Shown here: in pieces, positions 21,210 to 32,230 of the stretch | Position numbering within the stretch: the first letter of the stretch is position 1 | How the letters are laid out: every line of letters begins with the position of its first letter | Assembly: GCA_011947345.1 (NCBI GenBank) | Contig: JAAVTG010000551.1 | Coordinates: forward strand, 186,001 to 250,000 | DNA from: Phytophthora quininea | Taxonomy: Eukaryota > Oomycota > Peronosporomycetes > Peronosporales > Peronosporaceae | Length of the DNA: 64,000 nt | Direction: 5' to 3' | Made by a program: the position numbers and the translations under genes | Notes under the pieces: generated by a model | The model's database searches: none | Told to the model about the DNA's origin: nothing | Seen by the model: the letters and a program-made list of their open reading frames with translations, nothing else

Positions 21210-24200
21210 CTAGAAGAATGTCCTTTGGAGGATCAACCCCAATTGCCGGACTAGTTCTGCAATCGCTGAGGAATCGCAATGAAGATCCGTCGCATACTGG
21301 TAAATGAATTGGTAGTGCATCTTAAAGGAACTTTGCAGATTAGCAACGTTAGGCATTTCTGCCTCCGTCTCACGGAAATGAATGTCGTTTCGCAATCTCC
21401 ATGTGGCGTGGAAAACAATAGCAGTTTGCACTTTCCAAAGAAGCAGCAATTCTTTTACTTCTCTCTCCATCTTGTGCGGATATCTTGTAGCTTTGGAAAA
21501 AGCATCAGCCGCCAGCTTAGAGATAGTCGGAAGACTGATGACCACGGAGCCCACAATTGGCGCCACATTCCTTTCAAGGCTGGGCACGTATAAAGGCAGT
21601 GCTCAACCGTTTCGATAGCTTGACACGTAGGACGAACACATTGTTGAATGCTTGGGTCCAGTGATCTTAGAAAGTAAAGCCGCGAGCCCACAGTCAAATC
21701 ACCAAAGTACAGGCGCAGCATTATGTCATGGACCACAGGTAGGAGAACCCCACGAAGTGATAGGAAGCTCGACAATGTTTGATGAACGCGTTGTCTAGGG
21801 CACCCTAAATCCTCCATCGGATGATGATCCATATCTGGTACTTTTGAAGGAGTTTTGTCCAATCTTGAAGTCGCAAGTATGGGAAGAAGCGCGCCTTTGG
21901 CTCAGTTGGAACAAATCCATTAACTTTCACTCCAAATACTGTTGGTGTGCTTGAAATTGCCACAACTCGAATACCCCCAGCTTCAGGATCCGGCAGAACA
22001 CGATAAAAATCTTGCGTCAACTGATGATAAAGCCGAAATATATCGTGCAGAACAATTTGGGATCCACGGGTAGGATGAAGCGCTGAACATACTTTAGTAA
22101 AAAAGTAGTGGACGACGGCCAACAGCGATTACCATCCAGGAAGTCTGCAAAACACCAAAATTGGTGTTCTGCAAGTGCGCGGCATACATTGCGAAATTTT
22201 ATGGATCCTGCGCCAAGAGGCTTCGAGAATCTGGTGGCTCCGCGAGCGTACAAAAAGTGAAACGCTGGTACCTTGCTCCACCATATCAGACTAGATAGCA
22301 CGAACTGCAACGTACTGGTTCTACTTTGGTGTAGAGACGTTCGACTTGGCCATTGAATACGGTTCCACTCCTTCAAAACATGCCGCCACCACAAGGGGAG
22401 CATTGTAGTCCTCCATCCTGCTGGCTTCGGAGGTTCTTGGAGCAGAAAATCACCCGAAGCAGGTCGCGCGAATTTGCCATATCGTCGTTGGAGCATTGCC
22501 AACAGTGGACGATACCATACATCATCATCTCTAGGAGTAGCAGCGCTAATCGTAGCTACAATTTTCTGCAGAAGTTGGAAGTGCTGACGCTGGATAATCA
22601 TCTTCACGGCAGGAACCCCAATACCATCCGCTTCCCGTGGTCGTGCAGCTAATCCTTTCTTAACAATACTTATTCTTGCTTTCCCAACGCTCACTCGGTT
22701 GTACAATACATATCGATTAACAATTCCTTGCCAGCGATTTATAAACCGAGTTGGAATCGTCACGGTGGCTGTAAAATACCAGAGTAGTGATAAAATCTCT
22801 GCTTGTGCAATCAGTCTTCGCCCAAGCAGGGTTCTTGCTCTACCTTGCCAAAGCTTCAACCGTGTTATCAACTTTTTGTCCAGTTGATTCGCAAGCACTG
22901 TGGAGATATCAAAATTGCCGAATGGAATACTGAGATAACGCGTTGTTTCACCGCGTACCAGAGTGCGTAGTGGTTCAATGGTCGGTGCTGAGTACCTGTT
23001 GTTAAGACTCATTATCACGCTTTTAGCTTGGTTCAGTTGGGCCCCAGAGCCTGCGCAATACGTCTCCACAAGTTGGAGTTGTTCTTTTAGCTGACGTTTT
23101 CCTTTTGCGAATAACACTGTGTCATCAGCGAAGAAGGCTACTGGTATGCATAAATCTTGATCTACGCGAACTCCTAGGTTCCGATGTGCTCGTAAGAGAT
23201 TGCCGAGCGGTTCCAGGGAGAGAGCGAATAGATACGGGGATAATGGATCACCCTGCTTAACTCCTCGACCAGGTGTCAAGGAGTCTTGAGCCCATCCATT
23301 TATCATGAGCGAGCACTCAGATTCTGTGTACATCAGCTTGATCCATGACAGTAAGCGCGCTCCAAAACCTTGGCGTTCAAGTACACGGAAAAGATATTGG
23401 CGATTCACTCTATCGTAGGCTTTAGCGAAATCCAAAAATGTTGCTAGTCCTTTGTGGTTTTGAGATGTCATCAAATACTGGAGGTCGCGAACTAACATTA
23501 CTTGCTGATCTATTCGCCGCCCTGGTATAAAACCTTTTTGATCAGGATGTACCAGCTTTGTCATCAACGGGCGGAGGCGATTTACAAGTACTCGCGACAA
23601 AATCTTGACTTCTACAGGCATTAATGTTATGGGGCGAAAGGTTCCAGGATCCGATCGTTCCCCTTTTTTAAGAGCAGTGCCACCGACGAGTACCGTTGGT
23701 GGGGCAACAGAATCCCGCGTTCTGCTTGGTATCGGAAAACTTCCAAGAGAATTGCACCGAATAAATCTGGATCGAGACGAAAAAATCACTTGTAAATCCA
23801 TCTGGCCCGGGGCTGAGTGCGACTTCAACTTCTTGATAGCCTTCGCAAATTCTTCAGCAGTTAGATCTTCATCAAGTTCATCGGCTACCTCAGAGTTTAG
23901 TCGCCTATCAATTGTATCGAGGAGTATGTTTTGAGACTCCACATCAATGCTACTATCATTGGCTTCAGTCTGTACTCGAGGGTCACCAAAAATTCTGGCC
24001 CAGTGCTCGTTAAATCCATGGCAAATATCGACTGGGTCAGTAGATAGCGTTCCGTCTGCTTTTCGAATAGATCGAAATGGGGTATTGCGTAGTTCGTATC
24101 GAGGAGGCCTGAAGAAAAACTTGGTACTTGTTTCTGCAGCAGTGACTGTTTGCTCAAACCCGTGATTAGCTCCAAAGCTCGCCCAATCTTTGCGGGCGTC

Positions 24201-25243
24201 TTGATACCTTTGTTTCGCAAAGTAATAATCGATTTCATCTTGTTCATTGGAACCTTCCTTCGCCACCACAGCAGCACATTCTTCCAGTTGCTCCCGGGCA
24301 AGCTTGATGTCAGCATTGCGTGTGGACCGTAAACTTCGCTGACAGCGTTTTAGGTACAGTTTTATCTTCTTTTCCAAGACTTCCAACTATTCCTGGGTTG
24401 TGAGAAGCTTGAAGAACAGGTAGTAAGTCTTTTGCTTCATTCACGATGTCTGTTTGAAGTTGTGGGATTTGAAGTAGCCAATCTGGTAATCGCCAAAATC
24501 CAGTCCCAGTTGGATGATGCCACGACGTTAGCTCGACGTGGTGGGCTAGATGATCACCTCCCAGTTCCCATGCAGAGTAGCCCGAGTTATGGTAGCATTC
24601 AGACTGTAAATTATCGGATAAAAACGCATAATCAATTCGGTTCTTTCTTGGCCTCGGTCCGGAGTACACTTTCGCGTTTGGGTGGTGCAGCCGCCACACA
24701 TCGATGGCGTCAATCTCTGCCAGCCACAACTGTAGCGCCCTCCGACTCGGATCTGGCCTTGGGTTTGAAGCCATGGCATCTAGCTCAGGATTCAATGCTA
24801 AATTGAAGTCTCCACAAACAATATGAACGGCGTTTTCTTCAAACTCCACGGGCAGCTTTTCAAAAAGCTTAACACGCTCTGTAGCATCATTGGGAGCATA
24901 GATATTATGGATGTAGCATATTTTGCTTCCCCACTCGAGACGTACCAAGAGGTAACGATTTGGAACTGTAGCCTGCGTCACCACCTCTGCATTTTCAAGA
25001 GCTGGACACGATCCATGAATAATTGTTGCAACACCCCACTTCTCGGATATGTTGTTTGTCGACATAATCCGTTCTTGTCAGAAAAAATACACAACCTCCA
25101 AAACTTTGCCGAACCAAATACATAAACCTGTGAGCATGCTGCTCATCTTTAAATCGAGTTTCTTGGATACATGAAAAGCAAAAATATTTGAGGTGCGCTG
25201 AAATCAACGGGTAACCCCGCCTTTGACTCCACGCACATTCCAT
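21210..25243 (-). CDS. LINE ORF2: APE endonuclease plus reverse transcriptase (frame-broken)
   Basis: The endonuclease N-terminus (FCFSCIQETRFKD) lies at 25243-24995. The rest of the APE fold is at 25065-24310, with YNIYAPND-like (YIHNIYAPND), HIVCGDFNLAL, RIDYAFLSD and GGDHLAHH. The RT follows at 24386-22017, with FRPITLMPVEVKILSRVL, FIPGRRIDQQ, FLDFAKAYDRVN, GVKQGDPLSPYLF and catalytic FFADDTVLF near 23110-23135. The zf-RVT-type segment (CVRPTCQAIETVEHCLYTC) is near 21600-21650. Five frames are needed (breaks near 25050, 24370, 22070, 21830 and 21520). The protein would nick target DNA and prime reverse transcription there. Confidence 0.82.
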
Positions 25244-25335
25244 GACAGTATCTTACATGATTGACCGACATCCATTTCGCACAGTGTCCTAATTGGATGT
25301 ATCCACCTCCATTGAGGCCACGGGCGATGACGAAG

Positions 25336-27647
25336 TCAGCAAGGTAGTAGATAGAACGGGAGATCGTGCTGAGATAGCGTACTCTCACGGAGGGCCACAA
25401 GGCCTTTCAACAGCGCAGTACCAGGAGCAGCTGTGGCAATTGCGGTCAGTACCATCTTTCCTAGCACAGACCTCAGCAGTTGCAACAGCGACCAATCTGA
25501 TAGAAGTTTCACTTCTGTGTGTGGTAGACCAGCATCCGCATCTTCCACGAGGTATTGCAGCCAACTTTGCTGAGTAAAAATTGATGGGCACATACTAAGC
25601 GCAAGCAGCTCAAATATACTGAGCCAGCGTAGCATATTCCACGCGTGTTGGTCCTTCGTCGGGAGGTGGTCAAACACAGCCTTTAGGTACGACGTGTACT
25701 GGTCACGGGAGTTACCCATGGGCAAGTTGAGGCTGGTTATACGATCATGGAATGTTCTGATATCGTCGTCGTCCATATCCTCGGCTGCCAAAACGCGATT
25801 CCACACGTGAATATCTGCTAGTTCCAATATTTGTTGTCCTCCTGCGATGATGTCCTCCAAGAATGTCTTAGTCCATGCCAATGGAACTGTGCACACAGAC
25901 TTAACAACTTGGTCCATATTCTTGGACCCATTTAACAACGTTTGAGTTGTTTGGTGGTGCTGCGCATTGTTCGCAACACGATCATTTTGCGTCATGAGTT
26001 GGGCTTCTTGTTCCGACAGGAGCGAGGCTTCTTCCAAAGTGATGTCATCGTCTGGTGCACTTTGGTCGTGCCCAGTGGCTCGTTTCTTTGTTGGAGCAGG
26101 CCTCGCCTGTTCATCACGGTTCTTCTGCTTCAAGTGCGGTATTATCACCACTCCAGTGGGCGCTCCTTGACTTGTCTGGGGTTGTATCAGCTCAAAGCCA
26201 CACTCCGGCGTTTCGAGGGCAGTAAAGGGATTTTCATGGGCGAAGGAAGGCTCCGCACGCTTGAAACCAGTTTCAAGTTGTTTTGACATATCAATGTCGA
26301 AGATGGAGTCTCCATGGGTAGTCCAGTTTGGACTTGAAGGTTCATCAGCACTAACAGTGCCTGGGAGTGCGTTCGACGGATTAGGTTCCTGCGGTTCCTG
26401 CGACAGGATTGCTTGGCTATGGTTGGGATCAGGAGACATGAGTTCATCACCTAGTTCATAGTCAAATTCCGCTGATGCGCACGCCGCATCAGGTGCATCA
26501 GCAGCAGAGTTTACTTGCGCCGTAATGAGGGCAGTGCTGGTTGCAGGGATACCAGGTTCGTTTTCCTTCCTGGGCTTGCCGTTTCCAGCAGGTTGAATTC
26601 GTTCGTTGCCAAATGGTAGCACCACAGCGTATCGAGACTGACGGTACGTCGTAGCTCTGGTTGGTGGCTCCATCGAGTGTTTGCCTCTTGCTACGTAGAA
26701 GTTTCGCCCGTATACAAGTTGATGGGCGACGTAGTGATGTACCATAAGGCACTGGGGTGGATCAATCGATCCAAAGTAGTAACGCCACGTTGGTGTCGTA
26801 ACTTGAGTTTCCATGTTCACATCTCGAGGGGTCAAAAACAGTGGACGCGCTCCCATGGCACACAGTGCCAAGAACAACGCATTAGCTTCCTTCGAGTGAA
26901 TGCCAGAAACATCCATAAATAACTTGTTCATCAGCAGTGACTGTCGCTTGATCTTGAATTTCCTGCCAAGCAGATTTACGTCCTGTCCAGCCAGCCTCGA
27001 CGCATCCTCTGCCGTGCGGACATGAACTAGGACTCCACCCGATGGGATCTTCTCCAGCATCGCCACGCCATGGTGCGAGAGCACCTCTTTGACCACCGCA
27101 TTGCCGTGGTCCTGCAGGAAGGCCTTCAGTATGACCGGCACTGCAGTGTTAGAGCAGTACGAACCAGTGCTGATGACTACAGCATGGCTGGTTGCTGCAG
27201 GAGTGAACGCACGCTGTTGCGTCACTACCGACAGGTACTCTTCTGGCGACGTTTCATCTCGCTCGTAGGCCTCGGCCAGTATCGCTGCTGCTTCGTCCGA
27301 AACAGGGGCTCGGTCAACACAGTCGTCGCTGTGCGGCGGATCCGCGAGTACTCATGCGCACGTAGATGATCGGCCATTGAGGTGGCCATCCCTTCCATAT
27401 TCAGTTTGTTCCGCAGAAAGAAAGGGTTAGGGCTCGATGTGAGCGGTATCCTTCCAAACGAGGAATCCACAGCATTCAGATAGATCGCGACTCCGATACG
27501 CCAGCAGCTCTCCGTCATCTCCGTTAACGTTTCTGCAAAGGTTTGTGATGAATAAAGCGTCTGCTCCACTAGACCTTCCGCGTGAGTCCAAATCCCGGCC
27601 CCGCCGAGTGAACTCATAACCATTGTAATAAAGTTTAACTTCTCCAT
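25336..27647 (-). CDS. LINE ORF1 (gag-like)
   Basis: Nucleic-acid-binding first ORF of the LINE, inferred from position. The ATG at 27647 opens a frame that passes at a C-run (G4 at 27305-27308 on the plus strand, one base short) into a 629-codon frame ending at 25336. Visible content: a folded-looking first third (VAMLEKIPSGGVLVHVRTAEDASRLAG), a long low-complexity acidic and Pro/Ser-rich middle, and a Trp/Leu-rich C-terminal part. No CCHC knuckle was seen. 92 bases separate it from the endonuclease frame. Confidence 0.6.
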
Positions 27648-28250
27648 CGCGATCCTTCTTTTTCTGCTGTACAGGAATCGTAGGAATGGCGGTGGCGACA
27701 CGAAGCGCAGACGGACTACGTTGTTGAGTGCTAGATCATGCTTCCAGACTAGGCTGCTCAAACAACGAGCTTGCAGGAGCTGGCATCTGTGGAGTGGCAT
27801 GGACATCGATCCCAGGGTTGGGAGGTTGCGTCAGTGGCACAAAGTCGTTGTCCGATTCCAACCGATGCGACGCAGCCCTTGAGTATGAAGGTGGTGCCGG
27901 CGGACATGGTGCTGGGGTCACGGATAGTGGTAGTTGTGGTTGACATTGCTCAGGTGAAGCTGTTGTCCATCTTCCGCGTTGCTTTTGCCCCGCAATTCTT
28001 CTCGCAGTTGGAGAGTATCGAGCCTAACGACCCCGAGCACTTGATCGTGTTTGAGGGCGGTGGGCCACGGAAAGCGTGTTGGTGATGTTGCACGAGCTGG
28101 TTTGATGATGAGTGGTCTTTGGAAAGTGCCAATGAAAGCGCGCTTTGCTGGATTGGCTTCACGTTGGTTCCGAACTTGCATGAAACCACAGCGCAGTATC
28201 AAAGATAGTTGGAAGGTGGTTATAAAATGGCTGTCGACAAACATCGGTCT
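27648..28250 (-). other. Probable LINE 5' region, low-complexity coding-like DNA
   Basis: Minus-strand translations are Pro/Ser/Thr/His-rich (for example SSSNQLVQHHQHAF and APCPPAPPSYS) in shifting frames directly upstream of LINE ORF1. They may be an N-terminal extension or the 5' untranslated region. No independent gene is recognised. Confidence 0.35.
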
Positions 28251-28299
28251 TCTAGAAGCGCTGAATCGCTTGCTTGCAGCGATTTATTTCCTTCTACAT

Positions 28300-28425
28300 G
28301 GTGCACATTGCAGCAATGGGCAAACATATTTTGCTCCTGCTTTTGTACGTGGGCAGCATAAGGAAAGTCGTGGGCAAATCGTGTTTTTGACCCGAGGGCA
28401 AAATCGAAAATGGGTAAATAAAAAG
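28300..28425. repeat. Array of TTTGCCC/GGGCAAA motifs, copy 2
   Basis: Five related motifs (atgggcaaac, gtgggcagca, gtgggcaaat, gagggcaaaa, atgggtaaat) at 20-35 bp spacing. Partner of the array at 18430-18560. It lies between the LINE and the RXLR effector gene; the rest of 28250-28685 is AT-rich and without genes. Confidence 0.45.
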
Positions 28426-28685
28426 TCTTCCAATTGCGGCAAGAGCAACTGGGAGGAGTAGAAATACCAGGAAGCGATCAACTCGCAACGTCATAGTGCA
28501 CTTTGTGGGGTGTTTTCTACAATGAAGACTAAAGCCTTGAGTAGTGGTCGAACTGACAAAGATTATGATTTCGGATGTCTGTACGCACTTCATTATCGCC
28601 CCCTGAAAACGGAATTCAACGTTTGGCTGCAGCATTGACCCGATTTTTTTAGCTCTACCTCGTTTGACCAAGGGGTTGACACCAT

Positions 28686-29823
28686 TTACCCAAACACTTG
28701 TTCGCGTGGCTTCTTCTGGGCCTCCTTGTCTTCGAGAAATGTCAGGTAGTGCTTGTAGTTCTTGTTCTTCGTCAACTTCTTCCCCTCCAGTCCGTTCAAG
28801 CCCAGTGCGTACTCGACAAAGTTGTTGGATCGATTAGAGTCAACCCAAATCTTGATCCTCGCCGAGATCTCTGCCGGTGTGGCCTTCTTGCCAATGACAT
28901 TGGTGGCCGGCAAGTGACGTTCCCGGCTTCTTTCAATCTTATCATCGAGCATTTGAGCGTAACTTCGATATGTCTGGTACTCTGGAGAGCCCGCCCGCTC
29001 ACCGGGCCGAATAGCCCCCACTTTCAGCGTTGCCCAGACATCGTAGCTCGTAAAACCGTTGTTCTTCCAGCCATCCAGTCGATACTTGTCGAACCTTTCA
29101 GTGTATCTCGCGGCCATCATCTTGTGGACATATTGCTCAAGTCCTGCCATCTTGCTGAGGCCCATCTTCGCTTCAACTTGGGCCTGGGTAAGCCCGTTGA
29201 TGGCGTAGTTTTCGAACTTGCTGTTGATGAACTTGTTGTGTAGTTGGTAGTTGGGGCTATTGGCGAATTTCGTCTCCCCGTCATTTTGTTCAGTCCCAAC
29301 ATCTTCCAAACATCACCCACCGACGTGTCCTGCTTGACCCATTTTGGGATCTGCTTCTGTACGAACCGCTCGTAGTATTTCAAGTTGACGTTGTCTACAA
29401 GCGCGAAGTCGGACAGTTTGTCGATACCGAGGAAAACACGAACCTGCTCAGGGGTCATGTCCTTTTGGACCAGCGAGACACTTGGGCAGTCAGTAGTTCG
29501 TCGTACACTTTGAACTGCGACGACGATTTCAATGCCGCATCGTCCAGGTTCTGCAGTCCCAGCAACTTCTTCAACTCGTCGACGTTCTTGCCACTGTGTT
29601 CCCACATTTTGATCTTCATCGACGTCGCTACTGAAGTGATGGTCTTGGACATGGCATTTTTCAGCGGCGACAGGTTGGGGGCTCGCTCTTCGGAATTGTC
29701 GACTTCATCGAACGTAACAGCAGCTCTCAGTGACCTTCCTGTGGAGTCTGCAGTCGATTGGGCGGCGGTGCAGCTTGCCACGAGAGCAGCCAGGACGAGT
29801 AGAAGGAAGTGGTGAACGCGCAT
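28686..29823 (-). CDS. Secreted RXLR-EER effector with WY-type repeats (frame-broken)
   Basis: Candidate host-translocated virulence effector, acting inside plant cells by family knowledge. The ATG at 29823 starts a signal peptide (residues 1 to about 20, hydrophobic core FLLLVLAALVA). A variant translocation motif RSLR follows at residues 30-33, and SEER at 44-47. The C-terminal body contains several W/Y-motif modules: VSRW before the first break, IPKW and DVWKMLGLNKM next, then AARYTERFDKYRLDGW and a last module ending at 28686. Three frames are used. The breaks are at homopolymers one base short, at 29463-29466 and 29276-29279 (plus strand T4 and C4). With those counted as five the frame is continuous at about 379 residues. 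A related relic at 30.8 kb reads through the first junction, which supports an error rather than decay. Host target unknown. Confidence 0.88.
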
Positions 29824-30332
29824 TGCCTTGCGTTTTGTGGATTGACTCGTCGAGCGGAGGCTGGTGTACAGAGGGTGAATTGTGTTGACGGGGGCAAAAG
29901 ATTATGCATAATAGATGTACTGGTTATATATCCGTTTGGAATCGGTGTTGGCTCTCAACATTTTGACTGCGTCTCGGAGAGATTCATCGAGGACACTTAG
30001 TAAGTCACCGATACGAGCCCGTTTACGATTTCCTCCATGCTCTACTAGAAATACGTTGTACAGTACTACCCGTTCGTGTATACGATATGACGAGTGAAGA
30101 ACCTGTATCGACAAGGTACAAATGATTCCCATCCTAAAGATGAACTCGCACGCCATCTGACAGGGCAATAACTGGCAGATATTATGGCAGGGCATACAAA
30201 AGTTGAGAATGCGTTCCTGTTCTTTGAGCGAGACATTTGGGACAATGATCTCTACGAAAGCTTTGCCGGCTCGACCGCTGAGTCACCGCGTACTTGGCGA
30301 ATACTGACCGTCTAAATCCAGCGTCTCGCGCC
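29824..30332. other. Upstream region of the RXLR gene, no gene seen
   Basis: About 0.5 kb with no supported ORF. The first ~75 bases on the effector strand are pyrimidine-rich leader sequence without a strong initiator match. A SINE follows. Confidence 0.4.
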
Positions 30333-30351
30333 TACTGTAGTACTATCGGTA
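30333..30351. repeat. SINE target-site duplication, left copy
   Basis: The 19-mer ctactgtagtactatcggt is repeated exactly at 30587-30605 and flanks a tRNA-like sequence. A duplication of this length is typical of LINE-mediated insertion. Confidence 0.88.
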
Positions 30352-30586
30352 GGGGCCTCCTGGTGGTCCAGTGGGTTGTGTATACAACTCACGAAGTTCA
30401 TCCCTTCGGTTGGGGTTCGAGTCGCTGCGGGGCGACAGCCAACAGAAAACATCCAGAAAAAGGAAATGATTAACTTTGCATTCAAATATCCCATTCAAAT
30501 TTAATCATCATTCAACGCATCAGATTTCAGAATAGCAAATACCCCCAACCATAAGAACAACCAGGAGACAAGTTAAGCATCTGAAT
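30352..30586 (+). mobile_element. tRNA-derived SINE
   Basis: A 235-bp insertion between perfect 19-bp duplications. Its 5' part has RNA polymerase III box A (tggtccagtgg, 30364-30374) and box B (ggttcgagtc, 30414-30423), 39 bp apart as in a tRNA gene. The T-stem does not pair and the acceptor arms are missing, so it is not a functional tRNA. The 3' part is AT-rich, without a clean poly-A tail. It would have been mobilised by a LINE in trans; whether by the LINE at 20-27 kb is unknown. Confidence 0.82.
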
Positions 30587-30605
30587 CTACTGTAGTACTA
30601 TCGGT
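30587..30605. repeat. SINE target-site duplication, right copy
   Basis: Exact match to 30333-30351; the bases on either side differ, which fixes the duplication at 19 bp. Confidence 0.88.
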
Positions 30606-30789
30606 CGTAGCTCGACAAAGAGCAAGAATGCGAGTTTGCCATTTCCCGCTAACTGTGGCGGTTGTTGTCCTGGCAAGATGTGCAGCCAAACGGCTGCCAA
30701 TTCAACTGGCAGACTGCTGAGCCGATGTAACGTCGATAAAGTCGTCAATTCTCATCGCTAAAAAACGAATTCTAGACCAAATCAACGGC

Positions 30790-31015
30790 CCGGCAGCGTG
30801 TAGTTTTCAACCTTGCTAGTGGCAAAAGTTTGTGCAGCTTGTTGCTGCCGAGGACCACTCGAACCGGCTCTGGAGTCAGGTCTTTCTTGGACAAACGAAA
30901 CACTTGGCCGGCCACTAAGTGATCGTGGACTGGGTTTTGACTATCAACGACGAGAGGTTAGGGGCTCGCTCTTCGGAATTGTTAACTTCATCGAACGGAA
31001 CAGAGACTTTCCACC
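30790..31015 (-). pseudogene. RXLR effector relic related to the 29-kb gene
   Basis: On the minus strand 31005-30945 translates to FDEVNNSEERAPNLS, matching the EER region of the neighbouring effector. Directly behind it, 30925-30830 contains SKKDLTPEPVRVVLG, matching the second WY module. The roughly 90 residues that lie between these points in the intact gene are missing, as are the signal peptide and the RXLR motif. It is a deleted, decayed paralogue about 1 kb upstream of the live gene, in the same orientation. Confidence 0.8.
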
Positions 31016-31110
31016 ATCAATACAGGCATTGGGGCAGATAGGTTCATTTCGGTTATGGGCCAAAGCCATGAGGTTTCTTGCGTGTAAGGCAAGGTGCTGA
31101 ATGGCTTCCC
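31010..31110 (+). repeat. Dispersed repeat family A, copy 2, first block
   Basis: Near-identical to 18005-18100. It begins within the last bases of the RXLR relic, suggesting that insertion or recombination here truncated the relic. Confidence 0.7.
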
Positions 31111-31767
31111 CCAAAGTATTGGCCCGTTGCCGAAATGAACCGATTCCCTCAATGTGTTAGTCTTGCAGGGAACGTGTATGCACTTACTGCGGCGTCCGTC
31201 CGGTGTTGGTCGTGCTGATGATGGTGCTGGTCGCGGATCCGTGGGAGCCGTGAGGCTTAGTCCCTCTGACAGTCCATGGTCGTGGTGCAAAGGCCTTCGT
31301 TGTTGCTCGGACTGGCAGGCGAAATTCGGATGTCGTGGTCTCGGCACGTACGCTACACTCGGGGTAGGCGCAGCCTATCGGAGGCAATTCGCGGACGTGG
31401 TGTCGGGCGAATCCGTGGAGAAAGTGACGTGAGCTCCTACCAGTAGCGTGACGAGTACCATGACCGTTGAGCCTTGGACCGCCGTGTAGACATAAGCCTT
31501 AGACTCGACCAGCCTGATGAAGCCGACTTGACGTGATGTGGTTGCTGGCGGGGCCTGCTCTCGTCTGGTAAGCGAGGACCCCCAAAATGAAAACCGAGTG
31601 TCCCGGCGGGAGTAGGTCGAGGGCAGTACCCCGAGCAGCGTCCGACCGACCATGGAGCGGTCTCACATGGCCGAGATGTGCCAGTGGGCGTCGTTCGCCG
31701 TGGACATGGTGCTCTCGTACGTGGGCATGCTTCAGTCGGACCTTCGCCTTGGGATGCAGCCAGCTCT
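31111..31767. other. Unrecognised sequence separating two repeat blocks
   Basis: About 650 bp absent from the 18-kb copy of the repeat. Short GC-rich ORFs on both strands (for example 31375-31653 minus, with a hydrophobic GSTVMVLVTLLVGAHV stretch) do not match a family I know. It may be a captured gene fragment. Confidence 0.35.
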
Positions 31768-32027
31768 TGAAATTCGTTGAGCGTGCCGAGCGTGGGGCCG
31801 AGTCGAGCTATTGAAGCGAGGCTTGCTGGCGGCGACGGTTGAACCGAAATGAACCGACTGCGCAGAGAAACTCTGCCAGCGAGGACGAGTGTCGCTCGCC
31901 GGCTGGCCTAAAACGCTGGCAGCTTTTCTTGGACCTTGTCGAACCGGATGGTTTGGCGTATAATGCCTTCCTTCTAAGGAAAACACGTTTTCCGCTTGCT
32001 CCGCTCACTGCACGCGGAAAATAAGTA
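31768..32027 (+). repeat. Dispersed repeat family A, copy 2, second block
   Basis: Matches 18125-18385 with small indels, including CTGCGCAGAGAAACTCTGCC and the terminal CGCGGAAAATAA-like tail. Confidence 0.7.
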
Positions 32028-32181
32028 GTTTCATGGCAGCATAAAAGCGCAAATATATTTCGCGTCTCAAAAGATAAGTATCTTAGATGCAATCTTCCAG
32101 TCGGAAACGATTTTCGATGCAAAGACCACGCGCCTGCATAGCTACTCCTTGCAGTCAGGCTCAGTTCGTGGCAAGCCTGGA

Positions 32182-32200
32182 GCTCATTCTGCGACTTACC
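32182..32200 (+). promoter_or_regulatory. Oomycete initiator-like element
   Basis: gctcattctgcgacttacc matches the first half of the oomycete initiator consensus (TCATTYYNCA-like) and lies 31 bp before the ATG at 32231, the usual position. Confidence 0.5.
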
Positions 32201-32230
32201 TCGCATTGCAATCGTTACCGCTCCGCAGCA

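Larger units (their letters stand above)
20226..27647 (-). mobile_element. LINE (non-LTR retrotransposon) with APE endonuclease, RT and RNase H
   Basis: About 7.4 kb of minus-strand coding sequence in the order ORF1, APE-type endonuclease, reverse transcriptase, zf-RVT-type Cys/His segment, RNase H. This is the architecture of RNase H-bearing non-LTR clades (I/Tad/R1-like groups). All domains are present, but several frame breaks separate them. No clear target duplication or poly-A tail was found, so the outer limits, especially the 5' end (perhaps out to 28.25 kb), are approximate. Confidence 0.82.

Noticed and set aside
30352..30430. tRNA gene
   Set aside because: Boxes A and B are present, but the acceptor and T stems do not pair, and the 19-bp flanking duplications show a SINE insertion.
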